This document shows positions 8,070-16,027 of a DNA stretch of 64,000 bases, in pieces. Under the pieces are notes generated by a model, which had not been told where the DNA came from, ran no database searches, and was given only the letters and a program-made list of their open reading frames with translations. The position numbers and the translations under genes were made by a program. Position 1 is the stretch's first letter, and every line of letters begins with the position of its first letter. This DNA is from Mycolicibacterium hodleri. GTDB taxonomy: Bacteria; Actinomycetota; Actinomycetes; Mycobacteriales; Mycobacteriaceae. The stretch covers positions 62,001-126,000 of the forward strand of contig NZ_JACKTL010000069.1 of the NCBI RefSeq assembly GCF_025822245.1. Direction: 5' to 3'.

Positions 8070-8753
8070 TCAGGCGGAGATCGGCAACCGCGCCCGACGG
8101 AATCGGCGGGCGATCAGGCGCGCCACGCCGGGGTGGGTGACCAGCGGGGCGGTCACCACGTCGGCGCCCGACTGGTGCAGACGGTCCTGGAAGAGTCCGT
8201 CGGCCAGCAGGTAGGACGCCACGACGACGCGGCGGGCGCCCCGGGATCGCACGGTGGCGACGGCGTCGGCGACGCGCGGCTCCCCGGTGGCCGCGTAGGC
8301 GAGTTCGACCCGCGTGCCGGTGGCGGCGGACAGCAGCGTGGCCGTGACGCGGAGGTCGCGCTTCGCGCGGTCGTCGGAGGTGCCGGCCGCCGCCATGATC
8401 ACCGAGTCCGTTGGGCGCCAACCGGATTCGACGAGACGGTCGACCAGTACCCGGACGATGTCGGCCGACGGGCCCAGCGCGTCGGTGACCGTCACGTCGG
8501 GGTGTCCGCTGGCGGCGACGAACGCGGGAACGTCGACGCGCACGTGGTAGCCGCTGGCGAGGAAGGCGGGCACCAGCACGGCGGGCTCGTCGCGAAGCTC
8601 GGCCAGCACGTCGGCGGGGGTGGGGCCGAGCACGTCGACGAACGCGGTGCGCACCCGCTGGCCCAGCTGCCGGCCCACCCGGTCGGCCAGGTCGGCGATC
8701 ATCGCCACCCCGTCGGCCTTGCGGGTGCCGTGGGCCACCAACAGCGGGTTCAC
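8070..8753 (-). CDS. Sirohydrochlorin chelatase (CbiX/SirB family)
   Basis: 227 residues, homologous to Rv0259c. Contains the family N-terminal motif LLVAHGTRKADG with the metal-binding His and a second His region (ASGYHVRVDVP). The enzyme inserts Fe2+ (siroheme) or Co2+ (cobalamin) into sirohydrochlorin. Here the neighbours are nirB, which needs siroheme, and nnaR, so iron insertion for nitrite reductase is the likely job. The GTG start overlaps the nnaR stop by four bases (GTGA), so the two are translationally coupled. Confidence 0.88.
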   Translation of the reverse strand: MNPLLVAHGTRKADGVAMIADLADRVGRQLGQRVRTAFVDVLGPTPADVLAELRDEPAVLVPAFLASGYHVRVDVPAFVAASGHPDVTVTDALGPSADIVRVLVDRLVESGWRPTDSVIMAAAGTSDDRAKRDLRVTATLLSAATGTRVELAYAATGEPRVADAVATVRSRGARRVVVASYLLADGLFQDRLHQSGADVVTAPLVTHPGVARLIARRFRRARLPISA

Positions 8754-9898
8754 GCGGCACCGGCCGGGTCGTCGTCGACCGCGAGGCGGTAACCGCGCTT
8801 GACCACCGTGGTGACGATGTTCTTGTCGCCCAACGCCGTTCGCAGCCGCAGTACCGCCGTCTCGACGGCGTGCGTGTCGGTGCCCCCACCCGGGAGCGCG
8901 CTGAGCAGGTCACCGCGCGAGACGACCTGCCCTGGCCGGTGGGCCAGCGCGCGGATGGTGGCCATGCCCGCAGGCGGCAGATCCTTGACGGCGCCGTCGA
9001 CGAGCACGCACGTGCCGCGGATCTCCAGGACGTGCCCGGCGACCGTGACGGTCCGCGACTGAAGCAGCGGCAGTTCGTCGGTGATGTGGCGGGCCAGCGC
9101 CCCGAGTCGCATCCGTTCGGGGGCCGACGTCGGCACCCCGAGGCGCACCAGCGGCCGTGCCGTCACGGGGCCGACGCACATCGCGTGGACGTCGGTCCGC
9201 AGGGCGTCGAGCACCTTGTTCTCGACACCCATCTCCAGGGCCCGCATCAGCATCGCGGCCACGGCGGGTGCGGAAGTGAAGCTGACGGCGTCGAACTTGT
9301 GCTCGGCGATGCCGGCGACCAGCGTGTCGAAGGCGCCGTCCCGCGGTACGGGGTGCCAGCGGTAGACCCGGATGGGCACCACCTCGGCTCCCGCGGCGCG
9401 GAGTTCGTCGAGGAATTCGGGGAACGGGTCCCAGTCGGCGGTGGCCCCGTGTAGCTGGACGGCGACGCGCAGCCCGTCGACGCCGCCTTCGCGCAGGTAC
9501 TGCATGACTTCGCGGGACGACTCGGACTCCGGCGACCATTCCTCGGGCAACCCCGCCGCCCGGAGCGCTCCGGTTGCCTTGGGGCCTCGGGAGACGACGC
9601 GCGCCTTGCTCAACGCGGCCGTCAGCTCCGCGGCCAGTCCCCAGCCGTCGGCGGCGGCGATCCAGCCCCGCAGCCCGATGCCGGTCGTCGCGACGACCAC
9701 GTCGGGCGGCGTGGCGATCAACGCCTCGGTGTGGACGTGCAGTTCCTCGTCGTCGGGCAGCGGCACCATTTCGATGGCTGCGGCGCTGGTGACGGTGGCT
9801 CCGCGGCGGCGCAGCAGCGTGCTCAGCTCGTCGGCACGTCGGGCTGAGGTCACCGCCACCCGGAATCCGGTCAGTGGTGCCCAATCTGGTTCGGGCAT
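8750..9898 (-). CDS. nnaR: NnaR-type regulator: HemD-like domain plus winged helix
   Basis: About 382 residues, homologous to Rv0260c and to the nitrite-responsive regulator NnaR of M. smegmatis and Streptomyces. An N-terminal uroporphyrinogen-III synthase (HemD) domain (GFRVAVTSARRADEL to about residue 265) is fused to an OmpR-type winged-helix DNA-binding domain at the C-terminus (MATIRALAHRPGQVVSRGDLL, then VETAVLRLRTALGD). NnaR acts with GlnR on nirBD. The start was set at 9898 because the next 50 codons upstream are Arg-rich and unlike the family, and the known homologue begins with the same MPEPDW residues. No clear Shine-Dalgarno sequence is visible. Confidence 0.88.
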   Translation of the reverse strand: MPEPDWAPLTGFRVAVTSARRADELSTLLRRRGATVTSAAAIEMVPLPDDEELHVHTEALIATPPDVVVATTGIGLRGWIAAADGWGLAAELTAALSKARVVSRGPKATGALRAAGLPEEWSPESESSREVMQYLREGGVDGLRVAVQLHGATADWDPFPEFLDELRAAGAEVVPIRVYRWHPVPRDGAFDTLVAGIAEHKFDAVSFTSAPAVAAMLMRALEMGVENKVLDALRTDVHAMCVGPVTARPLVRLGVPTSAPERMRLGALARHITDELPLLQSRTVTVAGHVLEIRGTCVLVDGAVKDLPPAGMATIRALAHRPGQVVSRGDLLSALPGGGTDTHAVETAVLRLRTALGDKNIVTTVVKRGYRLAVDDDPAGAA

Positions 9899-10037
9899 GG
9901 CACCAGTCAAGGCATGCCGTGTTGCCGTTTGGTTTCGTCGCCGTTTCCGACGCATGTCGCGGCGGCCCGACCATGACTCGGCGGTGAACTTCGGCTCACC
10001 ACGGCCGCAATCCCTCGGTGAGATGCGTATCCGCTGG
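9899..10037. other. Intergenic gap where narK is expected
   Basis: This 139-base stretch between nnaR and aac holds no gene. In M. tuberculosis the nitrate/nitrite transporter narK3 (Rv0261c) occupies this position. A short GGTGA/TCACC inverted repeat lies near 9983-10000. Nothing else is evident. Confidence 0.5.
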
Positions 10038-10583
10038 TCACCACACGTCACCCTCGCGGAAGTCGCACGTGATTTCGCCCGTGGTGTCGAGGTCCGCGGT
10101 CACGGGCAGGACGAAGATCGAGGAGTCGTCGTCGGGTGTGGCGACCACCCCGGACGGGGTCAGCACCGACGTCATCCCCTGCCACGGCTGCCACCCCCGC
10201 GTCGCGTAGATGTGCCTGCCGGCCTCCGACGCGCTCAGTGCCCCCAGCTCGTAGGCGCCGCGAAGCACCTGCTCGAGGGCGTCCATCACTGCCATTGCGA
10301 GGCCCTGGCCGCGCCAGTCCTCGCGCACGGCGACGGCCTCGAGATATCCGCAGCGCAGGGCGGTGCCCCGGTGGATCATGCGGCGTTGCACGACGGCGCC
10401 GTGCGCGATCAACGCGCCGCGGACGCAGATCAGCGCATGCATGCCGCCGAGGGCGTGCTCCCAGTCGGCGTCGGTGAAGTCGACCTCGCCGTCGGCGAAG
10501 GCGTCGGCGAGCATCCGCCGCGCGTCCTCCCGCGTCTCGCCGTCGAGATCGGACGTGTGAACCAGGCGCGCGGTGTGGAGCAC
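10038..10583 (-). CDS. aac: Aminoglycoside 2'-N-acetyltransferase, AAC(2')-I family
   Basis: 181 residues, the same length as Rv0262c (AAC(2')-Ic). GNAT fold with the acetyl-CoA loop VREDWRGQGLAMAVMDA and the family ends GGMHALI and RRMIHRGTALRCGYLEAVAV. The enzyme acetylates the 2'-amino group of gentamicin- and tobramycin-type aminoglycosides; it is chromosomal and universal in mycobacteria, and may have a native role in cell-wall metabolism. GTG start. It lies 38 bases after pxpC on the same strand. Confidence 0.94.
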   Translation of the reverse strand: MLHTARLVHTSDLDGETREDARRMLADAFADGEVDFTDADWEHALGGMHALICVRGALIAHGAVVQRRMIHRGTALRCGYLEAVAVREDWRGQGLAMAVMDALEQVLRGAYELGALSASEAGRHIYATRGWQPWQGMTSVLTPSGVVATPDDDSSIFVLPVTADLDTTGEITCDFREGDVW

Positions 10584-10621
10584 ACCTCGTTCCTACCAGG
10601 GCGCGACGTCGAAGAGAACCG

Positions 10622-11491
10622 TCACCTGCGCGGGCGGGACCAGTGCAGCCGGACGTGCTGGCCCGGCCGGACCTGCGCCATCCGGTCGACGTCGCGGTCG
10701 GCGACGACGCCGATCACCGGGTAGCCGCCGGTCACGGGATGGTCGGGTCCGAGGATGACGGGTAAGCCGTTGGGCGGCACCTGGATTGCCCCGCGGACGG
10801 CGCCCTCGCTGGGCAGCTGCCGGTCGGGGAAGCGGGGCGTCAGGGGGTGCCCGGTCAGTCTCGTCCCGACGCGGTCGCTGCGATCCGAGGCCACCCAGTC
10901 GGTGCGCACCAGCGCGTCGGGATCGGCGAACCAGTCGTCGCGCGGGCCGGGCACCACCACGAGGTCGAGGCCGTCCGTGCCGATTGGGGCGACCGGTGCC
11001 TGGTCGAGTTCGGGGAAGTCGGCCGCGTGCTCGCCGATCGGCAGGACGTCGCCGGACCGCAACGGCGGAGGCCCGATCGCCGACATCACGTCATGGCTGC
11101 GGGAGCCGAGGACGGGCTCGGCGTCGACGCCGCCGCGGACCGCCAGATAGCTGCGCAGCCCCGAACGCGGGGTGCTCAGCGAGATCACCTGCCCGTCGCG
11201 AACGTGGTGAATGCTGTTGGTGCCGAAGGCAAGCCCGTCCACCGCCGGGTCGGCGTCGGCCCCGGTGACCGCGATGACGACGTCGCCGCCTCGGACGCGC
11301 GCGGAGAACCCGCCGAAGGTGATCTCGATCGTGGCGACGTCGGGTGGGTTGGCGACCAGCCGGTTGGCCAGGGTGTGCGAGTGCCGGTCGGCGGCGCCGG
11401 AGCGGGTGACGCCCAGGTGCGCGAGGCCGGGTCGGCCCAGGTCTTCGATCAGGGCCAGCGGGCCGGTGGCGAGGACTTCGAGGGTGGTCAC
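10622..11491 (-). CDS. pxpC: 5-oxoprolinase subunit C / biotin-dependent carboxyltransferase-like
   Basis: About 289 residues, homologous to Rv0263c. Contains the KipA/PxpC fold signatures LIEDLGRPGLAHLGVTRSGAAD near the N-terminus and VILGPDHPVTGGYPVIGVV near the C-terminus. With PxpA and PxpB it forms an ATP-dependent 5-oxoprolinase that opens pyroglutamate to glutamate. The GTG start overlaps the pxpB stop by four bases. No pxpA (LamB/YcsF) gene lies in this window, so the third subunit must come from elsewhere. Confidence 0.9.
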   Translation of the reverse strand: MTTLEVLATGPLALIEDLGRPGLAHLGVTRSGAADRHSHTLANRLVANPPDVATIEITFGGFSARVRGGDVVIAVTGADADPAVDGLAFGTNSIHHVRDGQVISLSTPRSGLRSYLAVRGGVDAEPVLGSRSHDVMSAIGPPPLRSGDVLPIGEHAADFPELDQAPVAPIGTDGLDLVVVPGPRDDWFADPDALVRTDWVASDRSDRVGTRLTGHPLTPRFPDRQLPSEGAVRGAIQVPPNGLPVILGPDHPVTGGYPVIGVVADRDVDRMAQVRPGQHVRLHWSRPRR

Positions 11492-12114
11492 CGCCGCTCC
11501 TCGTCGACGGCCCGGAAGCGCACCCAGCTGCCGGGCACCAAGAGGGCAGGCGGGTCGCGGTCGACGTCCCACAGCACGGCGTCGGTGTGGCCGATCAACT
11601 GCCAGCCGCCGGGGGACTCCCGTGGGTAGACGCCGCTGAAGTCGCCTGCCAGCCCCACGGATCCGGCGGGAACCCTGGTGCGGGGCTCGGCCCGGCGGGG
11701 CACGTGCAACCTCTCGTCGCCGCCGACCAGATACGCGAAGCCGGGGGCGAAGCCACCGAAGCCGACGCGCATCGGTGCGGCCGTGTGGGCCGCCACGACC
11801 CGTTCGGGGGACAGGCCGGTCAGGCGCGCAACCTCGTCGAGGTCCGCCCCGTCGTAGACGACGTCGATCGTGACGACGGTGCTCGGGTCGGCCGGGGTGA
11901 TCTCCGAACGCGGCACGCGCAGCCCGTCGAGACGGGTCCGGGTCGAGGCCTGCTGCCGGGGCCCGGAGAGCACCAGCAGCACCGTGCGGGCGGCGGGGAC
12001 GACCTCGATCACGCCGGGCAACTCCGCGCGTCGCACCGCGTCGCACCACGCCAGGACGTCGGCCGTGTCGTCGACCTCGAGCAACAGCGCCCGGTCCCCG
12101 TAGTCGTGAATCAT
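11488..12114 (-). CDS. pxpB: 5-oxoprolinase subunit B (KipI family)
   Basis: 208 residues, homologous to Rv0264c. The PxpB/KipI motif GFGGFAPGFAYLVGGDERLHVPRR and the cyclophilin-like C-terminal region (GSVGLAGDFSGVYP, GGWQLIGHT) are clear. It partners PxpC in 5-oxoproline hydrolysis; in Bacillus the KipI homologue also inhibits a sensor kinase, which has no support here. It is 12 bases downstream of the YhhQ transporter gene on the same strand, so fecB2, yhhQ, pxpB and pxpC form one tight cluster. Confidence 0.9.
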   Translation of the reverse strand: MIHDYGDRALLLEVDDTADVLAWCDAVRRAELPGVIEVVPAARTVLLVLSGPRQQASTRTRLDGLRVPRSEITPADPSTVVTIDVVYDGADLDEVARLTGLSPERVVAAHTAAPMRVGFGGFAPGFAYLVGGDERLHVPRRAEPRTRVPAGSVGLAGDFSGVYPRESPGGWQLIGHTDAVLWDVDRDPPALLVPGSWVRFRAVDEERR

Positions 12115-12126
12115 CCCGGCCTCGAG

Positions 12127-12813
12127 CTAGACCGCGGGCTCGTACGTCGGTTCGCGGCGCTTGATCACCGCGATCACGCGGTAGGTGATGGGCAGCAGCA
12201 CCACCTCGACGGCGGTCTTGTAGATCCACCCGAGCGCGGTGTACACGGCGAAGTCCCGGAAGCTGGTGATGCCTATCGCACCGGCCGCGATGCTGCAGAA
12301 CACCAACGTGTCGCCGAGCTGGCCGGCGAACGTCGACCCGACCAGGCGCGCCCACAGGTGCTTCTCCTTGGTGCGCTCCTTGATCGCCACGACGACCCAG
12401 GCGTTGATGGTCTGCCCGACCAGGAACCCGGCCAGCCCGGCGACGATCAGCTGGGTGTAGGCGTGCACGACGTTCTCGAGCGCGGCCTGATTCTCGTAGA
12501 AGTCGGCGGCGGGCAGGTAGATGGTCACCCAGAACGCCAACGCGGCCAACACGTTCATCGAGAAGCCGAGGATGATCGCCCGCCGGGCTGCCTTGAAGCC
12601 GTACACCTCGGACAGGACGTCGCCGATCACGTAGGTGAGGGGGAAGACGATGAAGCCACCGTCGGTCAGGATCGGACCGAACGCCACGCCCTTGGTGGCC
12701 GTCACGTTGGAGATGATGACCAGGGCCGTGAACACGGCGACGAGGACCGGATAGTAGGCCGACCCAACCTGTGCGAATCCTGGGCGCTGGTCGGTTGTTT
12801 CGGGCGTTGTCAC
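12127..12813 (-). CDS. yhhQ: Queuosine precursor transporter, YhhQ/VUT family
   Basis: 228 residues with six predicted helices. Family features are ALVIISNVTATK in the first helix, FPLTYVIGDVLSEVYGFKAARRAI in the second loop, and the GSTFAGQLGDTLVF and AVYTALGWIYKTAVEVVLLP regions. YhhQ imports preQ0/preQ1, the precursors of the tRNA base queuosine. The gene sits 12 bases after fecB2 and 12 before pxpB. The equivalent interval in M. tuberculosis (Rv0264c-Rv0265c) has no such gene, so this is an added member of the cluster. Confidence 0.88.
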   Translation of the reverse strand: MTTPETTDQRPGFAQVGSAYYPVLVAVFTALVIISNVTATKGVAFGPILTDGGFIVFPLTYVIGDVLSEVYGFKAARRAIILGFSMNVLAALAFWVTIYLPAADFYENQAALENVVHAYTQLIVAGLAGFLVGQTINAWVVVAIKERTKEKHLWARLVGSTFAGQLGDTLVFCSIAAGAIGITSFRDFAVYTALGWIYKTAVEVVLLPITYRVIAVIKRREPTYEPAV

Positions 12814-12825
12814 CCGGTCATCTTG

Positions 12826-13806
12826 TCAGGTGAGCACCTTCGAGATCATCGGCGGTAACCGATCGGCCACCACGGGGTAGGACAGCACCGACGAGAAGGC
12901 CAGCGCGCCGGCGAGGTCCTTGCCCGTGAAGACGTTGCGGTTGGTCCGGGTCGACTTCAGGGTGGCGAAGGTCGGGTCGGCGAGCAGCGCCGCCTGTTCC
13001 TCGTCGCTCTCGGTCTTCCAGACGACGACGTCGGCGGCGTCGAGCACCGACGCCAGCTTGTCGCGGGGGACCCGGGCCCGGTCGTCCTTCACGTAGGCGT
13101 TGACGGCGTCCGGCACGATGAAGCCCATCTGGCTCAGGAATTCGGTGCGCCAGCCGGGCGGGGTGAGGTCGTACTGATCTTGGAAGGCGGTCGCGCTGAC
13201 GACGACGACCTTCTTGCCGTTGAAACCGGAGTTGTTCTTGGCCACGTCGGCGAACTTGGCGTCGACGTCGGAGACGAGCTTGGCCATGTCGTCGAACTTG
13301 AACACCGCTTGGCCGATGGTGTTGGCCTGGTCCTTCCACGGTTCGAAGAACGCGCTCTGGCCGGACTGCGCGATGGTCGGCGCGATCGCCGACAGCTTGG
13401 TGTAGGTGTCCTGGTCGAGGCCCGCGTTGGTGGCGACGATGAGATCTGGTTTGAGGGCGGCGATCTGGTCGACCTGGATGCCGTCGGAGAGGTTCAGCAC
13501 GACGGGTTGCGCGGTGCCGAGCTTGGGCAGGGCCCACGGCCACGTGCCGAACGGCTCACCACCGAACCAGTCGGTGATCGCGATCGGTACGACACCCAGC
13601 GCCAGCAGGTCGTCCTGTTCGGTCAACCCGGCGCTGACGACCCGCTTGGGGGCCGACGGAATCTTGGTCTCGCCGAAGGCGTGCGTGACCGTGACCGACC
13701 CGTCGCCGGCTACCGTGCCAGGTTTGTCGGAGCCGCAGGCCACGGCGGTGAGGGCGAGGCCCGCGGTCATCGCCAGGAAACTCCGTCGGGACCAGGTTTG
13801 CGGCAC
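12826..13806 (-). CDS. fecB2: Iron-siderophore/heme substrate-binding lipoprotein FecB2
   Basis: About 326 residues, homologous to Rv0265c. Twin-arginine signal (SRRSFLAM), hydrophobic core and a lipobox with the lipidated Cys near residue 25 (TAVACGS), so it is probably exported by Tat and anchored to the outer face of the membrane. The rest is a class III periplasmic-binding fold (FecB/BtuF type): IPSAPKRVVSAGLTEQDDLLALG, then IAALKPDLIVATN. Binds ferric siderophore or heme for uptake. The GTG start at 13806 places the signal peptide at the true N-terminus; the long upstream extension reads as Arg-rich junk. Confidence 0.9.
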   Translation of the reverse strand: MPQTWSRRSFLAMTAGLALTAVACGSDKPGTVAGDGSVTVTHAFGETKIPSAPKRVVSAGLTEQDDLLALGVVPIAITDWFGGEPFGTWPWALPKLGTAQPVVLNLSDGIQVDQIAALKPDLIVATNAGLDQDTYTKLSAIAPTIAQSGQSAFFEPWKDQANTIGQAVFKFDDMAKLVSDVDAKFADVAKNNSGFNGKKVVVVSATAFQDQYDLTPPGWRTEFLSQMGFIVPDAVNAYVKDDRARVPRDKLASVLDAADVVVWKTESDEEQAALLADPTFATLKSTRTNRNVFTGKDLAGALAFSSVLSYPVVADRLPPMISKVLT

Positions 13807-13856
13807 GCGGCGAGCGTAACTTGGTATCCGTCGGCGGGCCGGAGGAACACACCGGC

Positions 13857-14444
13857 TCAGTCGTCGTCGGACAGCGCCTCGAGGTAGTCGTCGTAGTCGG
13901 TGACCGCGCCGCGGATCTCTTCGGCGGCACGTTCCCACGCGCCGGCGACGTCGGCCCGCGCGGTGTCGGTCCGCGCGGCGATCTCGCGTCGTCCGCGGGC
14001 CAGCGCGTCGGTCACGTCGCCGCCGCGGGCGGCGGTGGTGGCGACGGCGAACGCGGAGTCGACGGCTGCGGCGGCCACGGTGCCCTGCGCGCGGAGAACG
14101 GCTTCGGCGACGTCCGCGGCTCCGACGACGACGGCGTTCGGCAGGGTGGCCTGGGTTCCGACGTACTCGCCGATGGCCGAGCGCACCCGGGTGCCGGTGC
14201 TGGAGGCGATGTCGCGCAGTTCGGTGCCGGAGTGGGCAAGCGCGGCGGGCAGCGTTGCGCCACCGCGAATTTCGTCGACGACGGCCGACGGTGCGTGTGC
14301 CAGTGACGCGGTGAGGTCGGTGGTTGCGCCCACCAGATGGGCGCCCAGGCCGTGGCCTGCGTCGAGTTGGCGCTCCAGCACGTGGCGGATGACGAGCGGC
14401 CGGCTCGACGTGGGGGCGGTGATCGTGGCGTCGTGCTCGGACAT
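13857..14444 (-). CDS. Alpha-helical conserved hypothetical protein
   Basis: About 195 residues, nearly all Ala-rich amphipathic helix, with no signal peptide or membrane helix and an acidic end (YDDYLEALSDDD). Repeated short helical units (VIRHVLERQLDAGHGLGAHLVGA and similar) suggest a coiled-coil or helical bundle. The ATG at 14444 follows GGAAGGAACC, a good ribosome site; the upstream extension is unlikely to be coding. It starts 226 bases from the divergent small membrane gene. Function not recognised. Confidence 0.65.
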   Translation of the reverse strand: MSEHDATITAPTSSRPLVIRHVLERQLDAGHGLGAHLVGATTDLTASLAHAPSAVVDEIRGGATLPAALAHSGTELRDIASSTGTRVRSAIGEYVGTQATLPNAVVVGAADVAEAVLRAQGTVAAAAVDSAFAVATTAARGGDVTDALARGRREIAARTDTARADVAGAWERAAEEIRGAVTDYDDYLEALSDDD

Positions 14445-14591
14445 GGGTGGTTCCTTCCGCGCGTGGTCTCGGACGCCTTCCAGTCCACAGGGCGCGGGCG
14501 ACTCGGCGGCCAACGACGGTCGACGTCCTCGCGAATTCGTGGCGTTCCGCTGCGAGCTTGCTGGGGATTTGGCGCGGGTGTGTCCCAATGT

Positions 14592-14616
14592 GGTTCAGGT
14601 GTGGCAACTGGGGTAC
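14592..14616 (+). promoter_or_regulatory. SigF-like promoter of the 76-residue membrane protein
   Basis: GGTTC-N14-GGGTAC resembles the mycobacterial SigF consensus (GGTTT, 15-17 bases, GGGTA). It lies 54 bases before the ATG at 14670. The -10 matches five of six positions of GGGTAT. Confidence 0.4.
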
Positions 14617-14669
14617 CCGGTGAGGCCGGTGAACGTCGCCGGGTCGAGGCTCATCGCGGAGGCGCAGGC

Positions 14670-14900
14670 ATGCTGAACAACGTCGTATTACTTGCTTCGG
14701 ACAACGTCGAGGCGGCGGGGTTCATCCTGCGCGGCATCAAGGGCATCTTCGTCGCCATCGGCAGCATCATCGCCGCCATCATCTGCGCGGTGATCGCAGG
14801 AACCAAGGGGCGCAGCGCGATTGGCTGGGGCATCCTCGGTCTGTTCTTCAGCATCATCACCCTCATCGTGGTGATCGTGATCCCCAGCAAGAAGAGCTGA
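14670..14900 (+). CDS. Small two-helix membrane protein
   Basis: 76 residues. An amphipathic start (NVVLLASDNVEAAGFILRGIKG) is followed by two hydrophobic helices, AIGSIIAAIICAVIAGTKG and GILGLFFSIITLIVVIVI, and a short basic tail (PSKKS). ATG with GGAGG nine bases upstream. Similar small hydrophobic proteins are common in bacterial stress responses, and a SigF-like promoter precedes it. Function unknown. Confidence 0.7.
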   Translation: MLNNVVLLASDNVEAAGFILRGIKGIFVAIGSIIAAIICAVIAGTKGRSAIGWGILGLFFSIITLIVVIVIPSKKS

Positions 14901-14925
14901 CGATCCCGAGAGGGTGTCGGCCGCC

Positions 14926-15723
14926 TCAGCTGTGGGCGAGGCGCTTGTTGACGAGCCGGGTGAGCCAGGCCGGCGAGAACCGTGCGCCCACGGCCAGGGT
15001 CTTCGCCTGGGATCCGACGGGGAAGTGCACCTGGTGGATCAGTCGGCGCGGCCAGGAGGGGTCGAGGGCCGCCACGATGTCGTCGGCGATGTCTTGCGCG
15101 GTGAGGCGAATGCCCAACGAGTCGGTGGTGCCGGTGCGGACGTCGGTGGTCATCGCCGTCTGCACGTAGAGCGGCCACATCGCGATCACCCGGATGTCGT
15201 AGCGCTTCCACTCCAGGTCCAGGGCTTCGGTGATCGCGCGGACGAAGAACTTGGTGGCGCTGTAGTTCGCGAGTTCGGCTTGCCCGTAGATCGCCGACGC
15301 CGACGCCATGTTCACCACCACCGCTCCCGGTGTGGTCCGCAGGTAGGGGAACGCCGCGTGTAGACCGTTCACCACGCCCTTGGTGTTGACGTCGATCTCC
15401 TCGTGATGCGCCGCGACGGCGATCTCCTCGAAGCGACCGGCGATCAGGATGCCCGCGTTGTTGATCATGACGTCGAGCCGGTTGCCCGCGGCGGCGGCGA
15501 ATTCGCCCACCCGCTGGGCCATCTCCTCGGCGTCGGTGACGTCGAGGTGTCCGGTGACCGCCGTGGCGCCGAGGTCCTCGATCTCGTCGGCGAGGGTCTT
15601 CAGGCCCACCTCGTCGATGTCGTACGCGCCGACGACGTAGCCCTTCTTGGCCAGGGACAGCGCGGTGGCGCGGCCGATGCCCGCGGCGGCGCCGGTGATG
15701 AAGACCGACTTCTTTGGGCTCAT
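14926..15723 (-). CDS. Short-chain dehydrogenase/reductase
   Basis: About 265 residues. Rossmann motif TGAAAGIGRA at residue 10, NNAG about residue 89, and the catalytic Ser, Tyr and Lys (NMASASAIYG, NYSATK about residue 153). NAD(P)-dependent oxidoreductase of the type that reduces or oxidises lipid or alcohol substrates; substrate unknown. Two in-frame ATGs lie close together (15732 and 15723) and neither has a clear ribosome site; I chose the inner one because homologues begin MSPKK-like. Confidence 0.85.
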   Translation of the reverse strand: MSPKKSVFITGAAAGIGRATALSLAKKGYVVGAYDIDEVGLKTLADEIEDLGATAVTGHLDVTDAEEMAQRVGEFAAAAGNRLDVMINNAGILIAGRFEEIAVAAHHEEIDVNTKGVVNGLHAAFPYLRTTPGAVVVNMASASAIYGQAELANYSATKFFVRAITEALDLEWKRYDIRVIAMWPLYVQTAMTTDVRTGTTDSLGIRLTAQDIADDIVAALDPSWPRRLIHQVHFPVGSQAKTLAVGARFSPAWLTRLVNKRLAHS

Positions 15724-15778
15724 GGACACCATGATGGCTCGTGCGCGAGCATGCTTGGGGGACACCTTGGGAGTGATC

Positions 15779-16027
15779 ATGCGAATACGCCTGCACTGGG
15801 CCGTCACCGTCGTGACGTTCGGCGTCGCGGCGGCCGGGCTCGCCGCGGCCCCGGCGGCCGTCGCGGGCTGCAACGACTCCAGCGGCACGGTCGTCTGCGC
15901 CCAGGGTGACATCCGCGGGACGGACGCTCCGCCGCCGGTACAGCCCGGGCTGGGGTCGTACGGCACGTGGTGCAACGGCGCCGTCTGCTTCCCCGGCAAC
16001 CTCTTCGGGGTCGTGGTCGCTCCCTAG
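15779..16027 (+). CDS. Small secreted protein with Cys residues
   Basis: 82 residues with a clear Sec signal peptide (MRIRLHWAVTVV through LAAAPAAVAG) and a mature part of about 50 residues rich in Gly and Pro. Four Cys remain after cleavage (GCNDSSGTVVCAQGDIRG, TWCNGAVCFPG), which could form two disulphides. No enzyme motif. It resembles the many small exported proteins of mycobacteria. Its TAG stop shares a CTAG with the stop of convergent lysE. Confidence 0.75.
   Translation: MRIRLHWAVTVVTFGVAAAGLAAAPAAVAGCNDSSGTVVCAQGDIRGTDAPPPVQPGLGSYGTWCNGAVCFPGNLFGVVVAP

Noticed and set aside
9899..10051. N-terminal extension of NnaR
   Set aside because: The added stretch is Arg-rich and unlike homologues; the start at 9898 fits the family.
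14457..14607. Upstream in-frame extension of the helical hypothetical protein
   Set aside because: No ribosome site, and codon pattern is poor; ATG at 14444 has a good one.
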